Of a DNA stretch of 64,000 nt, positions 13,401 through 24,660 are shown piece after piece. Source of the DNA: Plasmodium malariae (taxonomy: Eukaryota > Apicomplexa > Aconoidasida > Haemosporida > Plasmodiidae); assembly GCF_900090045.1 (NCBI RefSeq), contig NC_041786.1, forward strand, positions 1,296,001 through 1,360,000, written 5' to 3'. A program made the position numbers and the translations under genes. Each line of letters opens with the position of its first letter. Positions within the stretch are counted from its first letter, which is position 1. The notes below the pieces were generated by a model. It was given only the letters and a program-made list of their open reading frames with translations. It had not been told where the DNA came from and did no database searches.

Positions 13401-16400
13401 AAATTACATGCCAATAACAATTAAAAACATGAACATATTACTAGCTCTAGCCTTATATTTTTTAAATTTTACCATTAACAATAATTCGACAAAAAATGAA
13501 TTCCCAGATGATGTATTAATAAAACTTTTAAACAAATTCTTATTTTGTTTAAATTTAAAAACATGCTTATTAAAAGAAACGAAAATGATGAATACCAATG
13601 AGAATAAATATTATTATATACAAATAAAGCATAACGAAAATATACTTAATAATACTACTGTTCATATGAAGAAGGAAAAGAGTGAAATGGAAGCACTCCG
13701 AGGAAAAGAAGAAAGAAAAGACGAACTGGTAAGGTGCAAAAAGGAAGGGATTTCCCAAGATACAACTGCATGTCCAGCTAGCTTTTTTACATTTTACAAT
13801 AAAAGAATAATTAAAAATAGAAAGGAGGAAAGTGACAAGAAAGCGGATAAAGGATTTGAGATGAGTAAAAATTATGTTGGAAATGAAAACACTGGTAATG
13901 ATAATAATAATTACTATAATAATAGCAACAACAATAATAATAACAACAATAATAATAACAACAACAATAATAATAACAACAACAATAATAATAATGACAA
14001 TAGCAACAACAATGGCAGCAGTGACAATGGAAGTGGTAACAACAACGGCAGTAGTAGTCACAAGAAAAAATGCTTTTACATGGATGAAAATATGAAAATC
14101 ATTAGCCTAGTAGAAATATATAAAATAGCTTGGTGTTTGTGTGTGTTAAAAAAAAATTGTTTGTACATTGACTTGTTAAGAATATTGTATAAAGAAATAG
14201 AATGTGTGAATATAGAAAAGGAACTAGTGTTTTGTGTTCTTTATATTTTTAAATATTGCAACATCATTGAAGTAGAAGAATGTAAAACAAATTTGAATAA
14301 TCATATATCGATGAATTTAGAAAATAATAATAATGAAAACTTATGTATGTATTTACATTTATTAAATATTTGCACCTTGCATGATCAGAAATTTTTAACG
14401 AATGGTCATAAAAAAAATATTGATAAAATTATTGCATATTTTTACGATCAAATAGAGAATTTAAATATATATGTGTGTACTAATATATTATGTGTTTTGG
14501 CAAATTTAAATATAAAAAATCATGAATATCCATATTTTTTTAATAAAATGTTGAATTATTTTAGAAGTAATATCAAGAAAATGAACAAAAGTGTATTGCT
14601 TGTTAATATTATGTGGTCGTTATGTATTATCGAGGTGACTTGTTCAGAATTTTTAAAAGATTTAAGTGAATATGTTATAAACATTTTACATTTTATTCCT
14701 TTGTCGGAATTTATAACAATATCATGTAGTTTCAGTTGTCAAAAAATGTTGATTATCAAAAATTATTTTGAACATGTCAAAAAGACAAACGAAGTAAAAA
14801 TACAACATAAATATTTACTCAACCTTCCAAAGGAGTTAGTTGATGAGTATAAAAAATATGAATTTTCAATAAATGAATATTATGAAAAAAAGAAAATTTT
14901 TCCTTATTATTTTTACAGAAAACCAATATGTCACTCGATTATTTTTAAAATTTTAGCTTACAATTTTTTGCACTATGAGCAAAAGCAGGAAGCAACTCCT
15001 CATCAAGTACTGACAAACCACATCCCTGATGACAATGTCAGCGGCAAAATTAGAAGCAAAATGAGTGGCAATAATAATCGTAATTGTAATTTGTTCTTAC
15101 CTGACCCGGACAGTGCAAGCAGAAAAACTGGCAGAAGTTTAAGTGTAGAGACCAAAAAGGAAAATACTAACAGTGAAAGGGAAGCAAACATGCACAATTC
15201 ACGGTTTAACAGTTCAAACATTTCCCGAAACGTTAAGCACAGCAGAGTGATACCTGACGATGAGATGACCTCCTTCTCTTCCTCCTCATCAGTACAAAAG
15301 AATGATAGCGGAAGAAGTAGACATAAGAATGGAAATAGTAAACTATTGAGTGAAAAAAATGAGTGTACAATGAAAATTTATGGGGAAAATGGAACCGTAA
15401 ATAATGACTCCCTTTTCAACATGAACAAGTCAGGTAATATCGCAGCTAGCGATTTAAAAAATAATTTAAACAAAAATAAATATTTCAAAAAGTACAATGA
15501 AAAGAAAAAAATAAAAGAATATTACAACGTATGCAATAGAAATAATAACTATGAGTTTGTGTTAAATTCCTGTGAACGAATTTTATTTGCAAATTTGATC
15601 GAAGATTGTTGTAATAATTTTGATGCATTAAATTCTCTTCACCTTATTGAACTGTTATATACATTATGTATATTAAATTTAGACAAGAGTAAGATTGTCA
15701 AAATTGTAGAGAGGAAAATAGATCAACACATATTTAATGAAAACTATGAAAAATTTCTAAAAAAGAAGAAGTATGTGCATAAGGAGTACTCTCAAGAAGA
15801 GATAGAAAATGAAAGGAGTGAAATGATTATTTTAAATTACATATACAACAAGTTTGTTGAGGAACACCTATTGCGTGGTACTGTTACTTCTCGTGCTGCT
15901 GCTACAGGTGCTACTACCGCGAGTACTACTATTGCTACTACTACTGCTGCTGTTGCTACTACTTCTACTACTACTGCTACTGACTGTAATAGTAATATTA
16001 ATAGTGCTATTACCAAAAGCGATGCAGATTATGCCTTTGCCCTCGTTCTTGACAATATACATTTCCGAAAATATATAAATGATGAGCATTATTTGAATGT
16101 TATTAAGGCAAATAAGGGACCAGTAGGGGAAAGTAAAGGTGCCTTTTATAAGCTGAAAAATATTTTAAATGCAGCAACTTGCAAGGAAAAGGATCTAGGG
16201 AAAGACACAAATGTAAAGGAAAACAGCTGTACTACTGCTCCTGCCACTACAACTACTACCACTGGTACTACTACAACGCTTGAGGATCGTAATACAAAAA
16301 AGGACTTAGACAAAGGAGAAAAGAAAAATAGAGAAAAAAATTACAAGAACATTTTAACCATTCGCCAAAACAATGAAGCAACACATATGATAACAAGCAC

Positions 16401-17364
16401 TGATATTAAAAATAATAAATTGAATACAACTAACTTTTCCATTCTAAATGAAGTCGATGATGTGGTGAGTAACTACTATAATAAAAATAATAATAATCCT
16501 TATCCTGTTGTCCAAACAGTAACAGATAGTAGTAATAACAACTATATGAATACAAACATACACAATTATTATAATAGTAATAATATTAAGCATAACGAAA
16601 CATACGATAATGTACTACTACTGCAGCAGGAAAGCCAACAGTATGGTATTACAAATAAAGGAAATAATAAGGAGAGCATCATGATGCATATATATGAAAA
16701 CAGGAGCGATAGGGAAAAACACACGGACAAAAGCACCTTGAATGAGTTACTATATATGCAAAACAGAGGCAATAATAATAGTAATAATAACAATCATAAT
16801 AGTGGTAACCATAATAATAATACGTACATCAATAACAACGAAGAGAGAAATACAGATAACTATGCCACCCATGATGAATGTGAGGATAAGAAGCAACTAA
16901 ATGAATTTAAAAATGACTTAAAAAATACTTATGATATAGCTATTGCATATTATAATAAAAGAACGAAACATACCATTTTGGAAAAAACAAATAAAAACAA
17001 TGTACTGTTCAAAGGAAGTGAAAGCGAAAAATTTTCGAAGCAAAGAACAGAGGATATTATAAATTCGAAGATTAACAATTTGGAGGTTTGCACCCCTGAG
17101 ATTTGTAGTCCTGAGATTTATCATAATATCATTACAAAAAGAAATATTCAAAAGATAGTTGATGATCATACACAAGAACAGCAATCCAAACAAAAATTGT
17201 CCACAATTAGCTCTTCTTCTTCGTGTGAAAACAAGATAAAATTAAAAAAAATGCATCATTTGGATAAATTTAATTTTTATAAAATTTTTGTATTCTTACT
17301 GCAAATTTCTGCTATTTCTTTGTTCTCCTTTGTGATCATATTTATATATACATCGTTCAAATAG
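10420..17364 (+). CDS. Large Asn-rich protein with helical core and C-terminal transmembrane anchor
   Basis: Single-exon reading frame of 2314 residues, starting at the first ATG after an A-rich leader (gaaagATG). About the first 980 residues are low-complexity Asn/Ser/Lys-rich sequence, including an RS-like patch near residue 270. Hydrophobic, Leu/Cys/Ile-rich helical blocks occur at about residues 985-1055, 1225-1530 and 1705-1775. They are separated by Asn-rich, Ser-rich and Thr-rich inserts, including a pure Asn run near 1175-1195. The spacing of the helices recalls the all-helical repeat regions of apicomplexan organelle RNA-binding proteins, but I see no RAP domain, so this is only a suggestion. 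The last ~30 residues (KIFVFLLQISAISLFSFVII...) form a single membrane helix followed by YTSFK, typical of a tail anchor. Function unknown. Confidence 0.88.
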   Translation: MNYANNSNGLLNNNESSEVNSFLSNYENLNISKNSTAEEIAEKYLRSKLSFDYKHINKVNYNINSTGNYCENSNNYNNSNISHNSSNNHNNHKSNSYSKYNMDMPSDHKNLNNSAHNKNDDKLNYLNNITNNNYSSYERNGNFPYDNNNINKVSKFSNLVNNNVHLNYSNDKNDEKKEYTNLILNTGHVNYLATTSTSTGLTEFSQMNKFKEQQTNNIYENNHFFKYNDKKSKLNYHHMGVLEKENLKNIDELMSGYDDDRNHDEHNNRRSRGRSRGRSSSRDTLKYKHSTSKPHIENEKGRSEISEKENFITSLAKKRELLSGHTYYTDQNKYKHEYNNSRISKCYTENSKFNNKKKNLMQRNKDYVQYLSNRNSILKNELSIKKDLMKKISVPAKFEYTQHMKNKINNKMNMNRSKHHRSFFNSFYKTEKALYSDTGLINSSMNIFNRNSGTHNSGTHNGSTNSNIHLRTFEKESTKLSEKNDPTFYLANGLAANMNNMENADIPFDISFLKSTCSDSSKIIDSPLNYDNDRDNNYGNYNDNNDILSAASCVMKKIKNNTMIMNNINIPNCNSNKDSLIFYSDTKNNKNHIGDSVIYDENNEEKKNRAVEYISPSSINYTHIMNINNNTKQHIDKKDIFLSTNKSIVLTQNNEKVKDDYPYMEVDREECAPNLIQKNNRNMSNNISNINNLYREKEKLKNFSNPSEYHLGQDENMNEYDDFRGTGLQSGQQNGTIHSTINSAISSTINSTPSNTNSVNLSVNVNIAKSTRTNTNNEIKKGENNKYLDSNLTYSKNNNTHEKNFVPGRNFAFSSENRCPQNNSMFSSTFTSNYNSNYNHNSNSFREYLGHAKKVDVNENRIDTYDKKGADILSLYFSENKLNSIFNNNVKKGFSRNNNNGNNGNNSSYSGNRGNDSMHSTAEGRKGLMGNQNNKLRLQSKLKKSNVISTSSRSTMHYFLQNEFSSTNKDKSNVHELNNINNYEDYCKYISESINYMPITIKNMNILLALALYFLNFTINNNSTKNEFPDDVLIKLLNKFLFCLNLKTCLLKETKMMNTNENKYYYIQIKHNENILNNTTVHMKKEKSEMEALRGKEERKDELVRCKKEGISQDTTACPASFFTFYNKRIIKNRKEESDKKADKGFEMSKNYVGNENTGNDNNNYYNNSNNNNNNNNNNNNNNNNNNNNNNNDNSNNNGSSDNGSGNNNGSSSHKKKCFYMDENMKIISLVEIYKIAWCLCVLKKNCLYIDLLRILYKEIECVNIEKELVFCVLYIFKYCNIIEVEECKTNLNNHISMNLENNNNENLCMYLHLLNICTLHDQKFLTNGHKKNIDKIIAYFYDQIENLNIYVCTNILCVLANLNIKNHEYPYFFNKMLNYFRSNIKKMNKSVLLVNIMWSLCIIEVTCSEFLKDLSEYVINILHFIPLSEFITISCSFSCQKMLIIKNYFEHVKKTNEVKIQHKYLLNLPKELVDEYKKYEFSINEYYEKKKIFPYYFYRKPICHSIIFKILAYNFLHYEQKQEATPHQVLTNHIPDDNVSGKIRSKMSGNNNRNCNLFLPDPDSASRKTGRSLSVETKKENTNSEREANMHNSRFNSSNISRNVKHSRVIPDDEMTSFSSSSSVQKNDSGRSRHKNGNSKLLSEKNECTMKIYGENGTVNNDSLFNMNKSGNIAASDLKNNLNKNKYFKKYNEKKKIKEYYNVCNRNNNYEFVLNSCERILFANLIEDCCNNFDALNSLHLIELLYTLCILNLDKSKIVKIVERKIDQHIFNENYEKFLKKKKYVHKEYSQEEIENERSEMIILNYIYNKFVEEHLLRGTVTSRAAATGATTASTTIATTTAAVATTSTTTATDCNSNINSAITKSDADYAFALVLDNIHFRKYINDEHYLNVIKANKGPVGESKGAFYKLKNILNAATCKEKDLGKDTNVKENSCTTAPATTTTTTGTTTTLEDRNTKKDLDKGEKKNREKNYKNILTIRQNNEATHMITSTDIKNNKLNTTNFSILNEVDDVVSNYYNKNNNNPYPVVQTVTDSSNNNYMNTNIHNYYNSNNIKHNETYDNVLLLQQESQQYGITNKGNNKESIMMHIYENRSDREKHTDKSTLNELLYMQNRGNNNSNNNNHNSGNHNNNTYINNNEERNTDNYATHDECEDKKQLNEFKNDLKNTYDIAIAYYNKRTKHTILEKTNKNNVLFKGSESEKFSKQRTEDIINSKINNLEVCTPEICSPEIYHNIITKRNIQKIVDDHTQEQQSKQKLSTISSSSSCENKIKLKKMHHLDKFNFYKIFVFLLQISAISLFSFVIIFIYTSFK

Positions 17365-17695
17365 CTCCATTTTTAAGCTCTTTAAAAAAAGAAGTAAAGC
17401 AAAACAATACAAAGAGGAGGGGGAAAGGAACAGGGGAAGAGAAAAACAGAAAGCAAAATAAATTACAACAACGAGAAATGAAGGGCAAAATTAACTAATT
17501 AAAGGCTTCCCCATGTTTCAGTTCCATGTATGTCTTATATGTCCATGTACTGGGATTCCTACAAAAAAAAAAAAAAAAAAAAAATGGGAGTACCGTATGT
17601 ACATGTGCATGTGGGGAATATGAAATTTCACGATACTTTGTTTTTTTAAAAATGGCACCTTCTTAAGTGTAGAACAAAGTGCTAATGTTTTGGTA

Positions 17696-17731
<36 letters not shown>

Positions 17732-18504
17732 GTTCATTTTAGTTTGTGCCCCTGTTTTTCCATTTGTTAAAATTGTGTACCTATACATGCATATACGTAC
17801 ATACACACATATATACACAAGCTAACACAAGCAAAAATTATTATTGGGGGTGCAACTCGTTTTTCGTTATATATAATATACTCACGCACGTACGTTCATA
17901 CTTACATGCAAACATAAATATAAAAGTATTTCATATACATATACCCGCGTACATACGCTACAAGCGCAAAGCCGTTCGTTGTTATAAAAAGAAAAATCTG
18001 TGAAGGTGAAGATAATTAATTATTTCAATTTATTATTTTTTTTTTTTTTTTTTTTTTTGTACTATTTACAGAAATGTATATGAAAGAACATTTAAAACGT
18101 ACTATCAAATATTTAAAAGAACAAAAAAAAAAAAAAAAAAAGAAGATTCTTGTATGTTTCATACATTACGCTATGTATGCTTAGTTTCTTTTTTTTTTTT
18201 TTTTTCACTCTACAGTATTTCTTATTTTATTTTTTTTTATTTTTTTTGCTACATGTTCATAAAATACTCTTTATTATTCTATATTTCTATTTTGGAAGCT
18301 ATGTTTATATGTTTCGTTCCTTACTTATTTATCAGTTAATCTATTTATCTGTTTATTTTTTCCTCCTTTGTTTTTTGAATGCTCGATTGAGTGTTTTAGC
18401 GTCATGTAAGGGTGCCATTCGAATGGAGGTAAACATATATTAGTATTTTATTTTTTGGTTTGGGGGGGGGTTATCGTACTTGCTTTCTCTTCATCTTCTG
18501 TGTT

Positions 18505-18539
<35 letters not shown>

Positions 18540-18578
18540 CTCTTATTTTCTCTGCTTGATTTGTAGTCCCTAGGAAGA
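17365..18578. other. Intergenic region between two plus-strand genes
   Basis: Contains poly(A) at about 17701-17729, poly(T) at 18038-18058 and 18508-18539, and CA/TA-rich spacer. No coding exon is supported. The sequence just before 18579 (ttgtag then TCC CTA GGA AGA) is open in frame, so a short upstream exon of the next gene cannot be excluded. Confidence 0.6.
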
Positions 18579-21500
18579 ATGTCAAATGCAACTCATTCGC
18601 GGGTGCCCCTTGGAACGTTCGTTGAATTCCAAGTGGTGATACTAACAAATGATGAAAATCATTTTTCGAGTGAATTATGTGATAGTACTTGTAAGGGATT
18701 AATAAAGATAAGCAATAGATGTATGATTTATTATATTCTTAAAAATATAATTGAACAAAAATTAAAATATATTACTATTGTGGTGAATCAGAAGTACTAT
18801 GAAGATATGGTTACATATATAAATGATACATTCCCGGATAATTACAAATTTGATGATAAGAAAAATAAAAATAATTATTGCATAGATGTTGAAGCTTGTA
18901 CAACTAGTGGTAACCACGAAGTGGGATCCATTCAGTCTCTACTCCAGATAAGAAGTAAAATAAAGGTAAAAAGAAAAGAATAAAAGGTACATCATCAAAA
19001 CGGGATGGAGAGGAAAAATAAAAAAAAAAAATAAAAATAAAATAAAAATAAAATAATAATAATATGAGTAATAATAGTAATAATAATAATAATATGAGTA
19101 ATAATAGTAATAATAATAATATGAGTAATAATAGTAATGACAATGGTAATAGTAATAATAGTAATGACAATGGTAATAGTAATAATAGTAATGACAATGG
19201 TAATAGTAATAATAATATGTGGCAGAACTGCTGTGACGCTGTAACCGTTGAGTGTGATCTACATGCTCAATGCATTTGTCTATGTGTGAGCTCATTTGCG
19301 TATTTCTCTTCTTTTCATCCAATCAGTCCGACTTCATAGTAGTCAACTGCGATATCCTGGGCTTCGTCGATTTCCACTCCTTGGCAAGTAAGTCCTTCCC
19401 ATTTTATTACATCCCCGCAGCTTGTGTTAGCAGTACTATAATGATTATGGTATTGATACCTCCTCTCTGCTTCTCCTTTATTATATTTAATTATTTATAT
19501 ATTTATCCATTTGTTTGTTTATCAATCCGTTCGTTTTTTAATCTACTTTTTTACTTATTTGTTTATTTTATTATGTTTTTTCCCATCCCTCAATGCTACA
19601 GACCTTTTTAGAGGGGAGAACGCCATATGCGCTTTATTATTACTGGAAGACAGTGAACCAAATTCTAATAAAAAAAAAAAAGAAATAAAAGATGAATATG
19701 CAAACTTAGAAAACAATGTATGGGTTTGTATTGATAAGAATAGTAAAGTGGTTAGCATAAAAGATACATTATCAATGAAACAGAATGGAAAGCTAAAAAT
19801 TAGCAAAATAAATTTATTATTTCATAAAAAATTTATATTAAAAACAGATTTGATAGACAGTCATGTGTATATATTTAAAAATTACGTACTTGATATAATG
19901 GAAAATAAAAAGAATTTCTCGAGCATCAAGGTTTGTAATGCATTAGATTCATATGGTAGCGGAGGTGCCTCAATGCATGCGCATATATATACATACATGC
20001 ACTTATACATACATGCACTTATACATACATGCACTTATACATACATGCACTTATACATACATGCATTTATACATACATACACATATGTGCACACATATGT
20101 GTGTATATTCCTGATAACACATTCTACATTACTTTTTTTATATCCCTTTAGTATGATCTGATACCCTATCTAGTGAAGATACAAAACACGCGAAGGGCGG
20201 CAGGTAAGTATAACATTCAGACGTACATGGGGATGTATTACTACATATATATACTCAAATGTGTGTCTGTACATACGCGCACATATTTACGCATACCCAT
20301 TTATGCATATGTGTTACCGACTAATATATTCCATTCACTACTTTTGAAAAAATGCAGAGTACTACTTAGAAGCCGAATTTAAATTTAACATGTACAAGAA
20401 GTTGATTAATAAATACGAGGAGGGAGAAGATGTTAACAAAGAAGGAAGAAAGGACAAGATCATAGATAACTTGGTTGATAAGGTACTGATAATGAACATA
20501 AAAGTGAAAACTAAAATGAACAAAAAAGGAAAAAAACAAATTGGTATCAGTCCAATTTCCATTCTGAGAGTGAGCTCAAACGTACATAAATCACATGCGT
20601 TCATATACGCACACATGTATACACTTGCGTATAATACCTACTCATATATATGATTCCACCATTTATTTTTTCCACATCTCCCTTTCACGCAGCATGAAAA
20701 TGTCGAGAGCGTTGTTTGCTACGTGCAGCCGAAGACGAATGGGTTTTGCCAGAGGATCAACAGCATACCTAATTTTTTCAAAGCGAACTTACTGGTGCGT
20801 AAGAATATATGCAAGTGTATATGGGTGTATGTTTACAAATATATGGATGTCTGTGTACAAATATATGGGCGTCTGTGTACAAATATATGGGAGTCTGTAT
20901 ACATATGTACATGTGTGTGTACGCATATGACGGTGAAAAAACGAAGAAGATTTAACAACTATGCTGTTTTCGATTGCGCAAGAAGTGAAACCCCTTTTGT
21001 TTTTGCGTCTAATTTTAATTTTAATTTTAAAAATGAATTTAATTTTAACGTAATTTGTACCTTTGTTAACTCTCACCATTCCCCTTTATCCTTTTCCCTT
21101 TTCTCAGTTTTGTGTTTCTAGACACGATCAGCTTAAAAACGTATTGCCGCCATATTGTTTTTTTCTCCTAAGCGACAAGAATCAAGTCGTGAGTGCACAA
21201 AAGGGAAACTAAAATATAATATATATATGTATGGGTACATGTACGTACTTATTAAGCATACAACAAGGGAGAATTCATTCCCTCTTTTTTTTTTTTTTTT
21301 TTTCCATATTTTTGATTTCAGTACAAGGATTGTATAATAAGCAGCCAATTTGAATATGAAGAGAACGTACACTTGAAAAAATCAGTCCTAGGTACAGTTC
21401 GTTTGTTCCTCGATTGTTTAGCTTTATTTAATTTTATGTACACATATATATACGTACAGGCATATGCACATGCATATGTACATGCATATGTACATGCATA

Positions 21501-22412
21501 TGTACATGCATACTTAAGTACGTTCACGTTTGTATGCACATTTTTCTCTGTCCTTGTTGTCTCTTCTTTTGTTATCGTTTTTGTTATTACGGATACTGTG
21601 CACTTTTTAACCCTTTTAAATATATAAGTTCAGCTTAATATTTTTTTTTTTTTCCCCGTTTTATTTGTTTTATTTGTTTTATTTGTTATATTTGTTTTAT
21701 TTGTTATATTTGTTATATTTGTTTTATTTGTTATATTTGTTATATTTGTTTTATTTGTTATATTTGTTTTATTTGTTATATTTGTTTTATTTGTTTTATT
21801 TGTTTTATTTGTTTTATTTATTTTATTTGCTTTATTTTTATTTTATTTTCCCTCTACTTTCATTTTCCACGTGCACAGGTAAAAATGTGAAGATAAAAAA
21901 AAATTCCTCAATGAGCAGGAGTATATGCATGGACAACATAACTATAAATGAGAACTGCACTATCCAGAATTGTATTATTTGCCAAAATGTCGTTATTGAG
22001 CATAATTGCAAGGTAATTAAAAAATAAAGAAAAAAAAAAAGGGAATAAATAAAGTAAAATAATTACTCAAAATATGGAGAAAATTTTAATTAAGCGAAAA
22101 TTTTGTCAAATGCACCCTTTCCAGTAACATACATACATACATATATACATACACACATACATACATACACACATACATACATACACACATACATACATAC
22201 ACACATACATACACACATACATACATACACACATACATTCAGAGAACACCATTACTAAACGTTCCTACCCTAAATATCATTGCAAAATTATATTTCATTA
22301 TATATATGAATTTTACCATCTACAGTTAACTGATTGCATTGTACGAGAAAATAGCATAATTGAGAAAGACAGTATCTTTGAGAAAGAGACACTTCCTTTA
22401 TTTATTTCATAA
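18579..22412 (+). CDS. EIF2B3: Translation initiation factor eIF2B subunit gamma (10 exons)
   Basis: This is the gamma subunit of eIF2B, the guanine nucleotide exchange factor that reloads eIF2 with GTP. My model joins 18579-18965, 19327-19387, 19602-19930, 20152-20203, 20358-20569, 20693-20794, 21108-21188, 21322-21391, 21879-22012 and 22326-22412. All phases agree and it encodes 504 residues (the human protein is about 450). The N-terminal half resembles a nucleotidyltransferase fold: VEFQVVILT near residue 15, SDFIVVNCDILGFVDFHSL for the DxD-like strand, then YDLIPYLVKIQ matching human ELIPYLVRKQ. The C-terminal exons show a left-handed beta-helix of I/V-x-x-C/N-x-I hexapeptides (DNITINENCTIQNCIICQN). 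The Gly-rich nucleotide loop of sugar-nucleotide transferases is degenerate (TNDENHF). The introns carry tandem repeats. Identity is confident; exact splice sites were deduced by eye. Confidence 0.9.
19985..20070. repeat. 18-bp tandem repeat in intron 3 of the eIF2B gamma gene
   Basis: About five units of tacatacatgcacttata lie inside the intron 19931-20151. They are open in two frames and create a false continuation of exon 3. Confidence 0.85.
21661..21835. repeat. Ttatttgt-type array in intron 8 of the eIF2B gamma gene
   Basis: T-rich 9-10 bp units (ttatttgttttatttgttata) fill the 3' half of intron 21392-21878 and lead into the acceptor gtgcacag. Confidence 0.85.
22130..22240. repeat. (cacatacata)n array in intron 9 of the eIF2B gamma gene
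   Basis: Short CATA/CACA units lie within intron 22013-22325, upstream of the acceptor at 22325. Confidence 0.85.
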
Positions 22413-23708
22413 CTCGGGGATTAATGTATTAATAGTTTAATTCTTCTTATTTTTCTTTCTTTTTTTCCTTTTTTTTTCCTTTTTTTTTCCTTTTTTTTTT
22501 TTCTTTATTTGTTTTCACTTTTTTTTCCTTCTGTATTTCATTTCATATAATTCGCTATATTTTATTCCCCCTTTTACGAGAATATTCCCCATATGTTTTC
22601 ATATATTTTTATATTTTTCCTGGCTTATTATCCCCTTTTTTCTTTCTTTTTTTCATTCTTTTTTTATTTCTTATTATCTTTCTTTTTCATTCCCTTGTCC
22701 TTCTCCTTCGCCTTCTCCTGCCCTTTATCTTTTTTCTTTTCCTTTTTTATTTTTTCCATTTATATTTCATATGAACTATTTTTTTTTTTATTTATTAGTT
22801 CTCCCCATCCCCTTAAGTAATTATACAATAGATATATATACTCATACTTTAACATTTGTCCCCTTCATATAAGAATTTTATTTAAAAATTTTTTTTCTTT
22901 TTTATTTTCATTTTCATTTGTTCTATTAAATTATAACTGTCATTGTACACATTCGCCAAAATAAGAAAAATTTGTTGGCTCCTTGTTTTTGGTTCGATCC
23001 GATCTTTAAAATAAACGCGGCACAAGAGGGAAAACACATGCCCTATAATTTTGTGTATGTACGTGCGTGTTTACCCACGTATATATGTTCATACATGTAT
23101 GTATGCATATGTATATACATTTTTTTGCGTACAAAAACGGTTCAATGTACGCGTAAAATAGGCCATTACAAGGCGCAGATACAAGTAAACATAAAAGTGC
23201 TTTACATAAAATGAAGAGATATTCGAATTGACGCTTTCATTAGCGAACGAGGAAAATAGTACTGAAATATTATCATATAGTATAAAATATATACAAATAT
23301 AATAAAGGCTTACACAAATAGGTGCTTTCGTATGTACGTACCTGCGTAAATGCGTAAATACGTTAATACGTAAATACGTACCTTCATAAATATGCTATTA
23401 CTAAATTAAATGCGTTCTTATATACATATACGTATAAGCACAAACAAAAGCGCATATGTTCACATGTTCGAAAAAAAAAAAAAAAAAAAAAAAAAAAAAG
23501 CATGTATATACATTTTTTTTGTTTTTTATCATGTATTTAAACGAACTGACAAATCTAGCTTTCGTTCATAAAGAGGAGAGGAGTAACGAAACTAAATAAT
23601 TTTATTATATGTAATAGTAGTCCTTTTTATTTTTTTCCAGCTATTCTTTCGTCGTTTATTTAGTTAAAATTTATTTATTTTTTTTTTTTTATAAAGTTGA
23701 ATTACAAA
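22413..23708. other. Intergenic region between the eIF2B gamma and U2AF genes
   Basis: T-rich downstream region (22440-22800), a somewhat more GC-rich mixed stretch at 22975-23400, and a poly(A) at about 23470-23500. No exon or structured RNA is supported. Confidence 0.6.
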
Positions 23709-23836
23709 ATGAAAGTTGAGGAAAATAGAAGGAGGGAAACTAAAAATGAGTCCGAAGTAAGCAAAGGAAGGAGTGGCCTCAAGGGCGAAGAAGATATAGA
23801 AAGGTGTTAACAGAATAATAAGTACATGCATATATA

Positions 23837-23871
<35 letters not shown>

Positions 23872-24629
23872 GTATGTTTGTATGTACGTATGTTTGTACG
23901 TACTTATGTTTGTATGTACGTATGTTTGTATGTACGTATGTTTGTATGTACGTATGTTTGTATGTACGAATGTTTGTATGTACGAATGTTTGTATGTACA
24001 CATATATGTATGTTTATGCATGTATGCATACATATGTAATGTATGTCCGTATTTTCATATACCTACATATATATGTACGTATTCTTGTATGAACATTATG
24101 AGCAAGCAAATACTCATCAGAATAATACAGGGCGAGTAATATAACATTATTACAATAGTATTATATTTATGTATATGTACATACCTATATGTACATCCGT
24201 GGAACCGCTTCTCAACGGTGGTTTGTACACCTTCTCCAAAACAACAAAGAAAAGATCATTTTGCTCTTTTTTGATTTATCCTGTGCAAAGATATTCAATA
24301 GCAATTCAAAGTCGCATGGGTGAATGAGTTATCCTTATATTTGGGAATATACATATACACGTGTATATACCTTTATGCATACAAATATATTATACGTACG
24401 AATAACACGGGGGTTCAATATGTACAAATATAAGCATGCGTGTTTAAATATATATGCTTGCATAAATGTTCGTGAAACACAAATGAGGCATTTTTTTTAT
24501 TTTTACCATATTGTTACAAAATTCTTTTTTTATTTTTACGTTACACTTGTATAATTATTCTTTTTTTTTCTAGGTTACGTTTGTCTAATTCTTCTTTTTT
24601 TTTTTTCTTTGTTACTCTTGTTTAATTAT

Positions 24630-24660
<31 letters not shown>

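Noticed and set aside
13570..14061. Val/Ile-rich minus-strand ORF opposite the 2314-residue gene
   Set aside because: It is the antisense of the poly-Asn (AAT/AAC) run in the real gene.
19511..20161. 216-codon ORF starting before eIF2B gamma exon 3 and running into intron 3
   Set aside because: Its ends lie in introns: the start is before the acceptor at 19601 and the tail is the 18-bp intronic repeat. Only 19602-19930 aligns with eIF2B gamma.
22985..23010. T-loop-like ggttcgatcc, possible tRNA
   Set aside because: The flanking bases do not pair as a T-arm, and no acceptor, D or anticodon stems can be formed around it.
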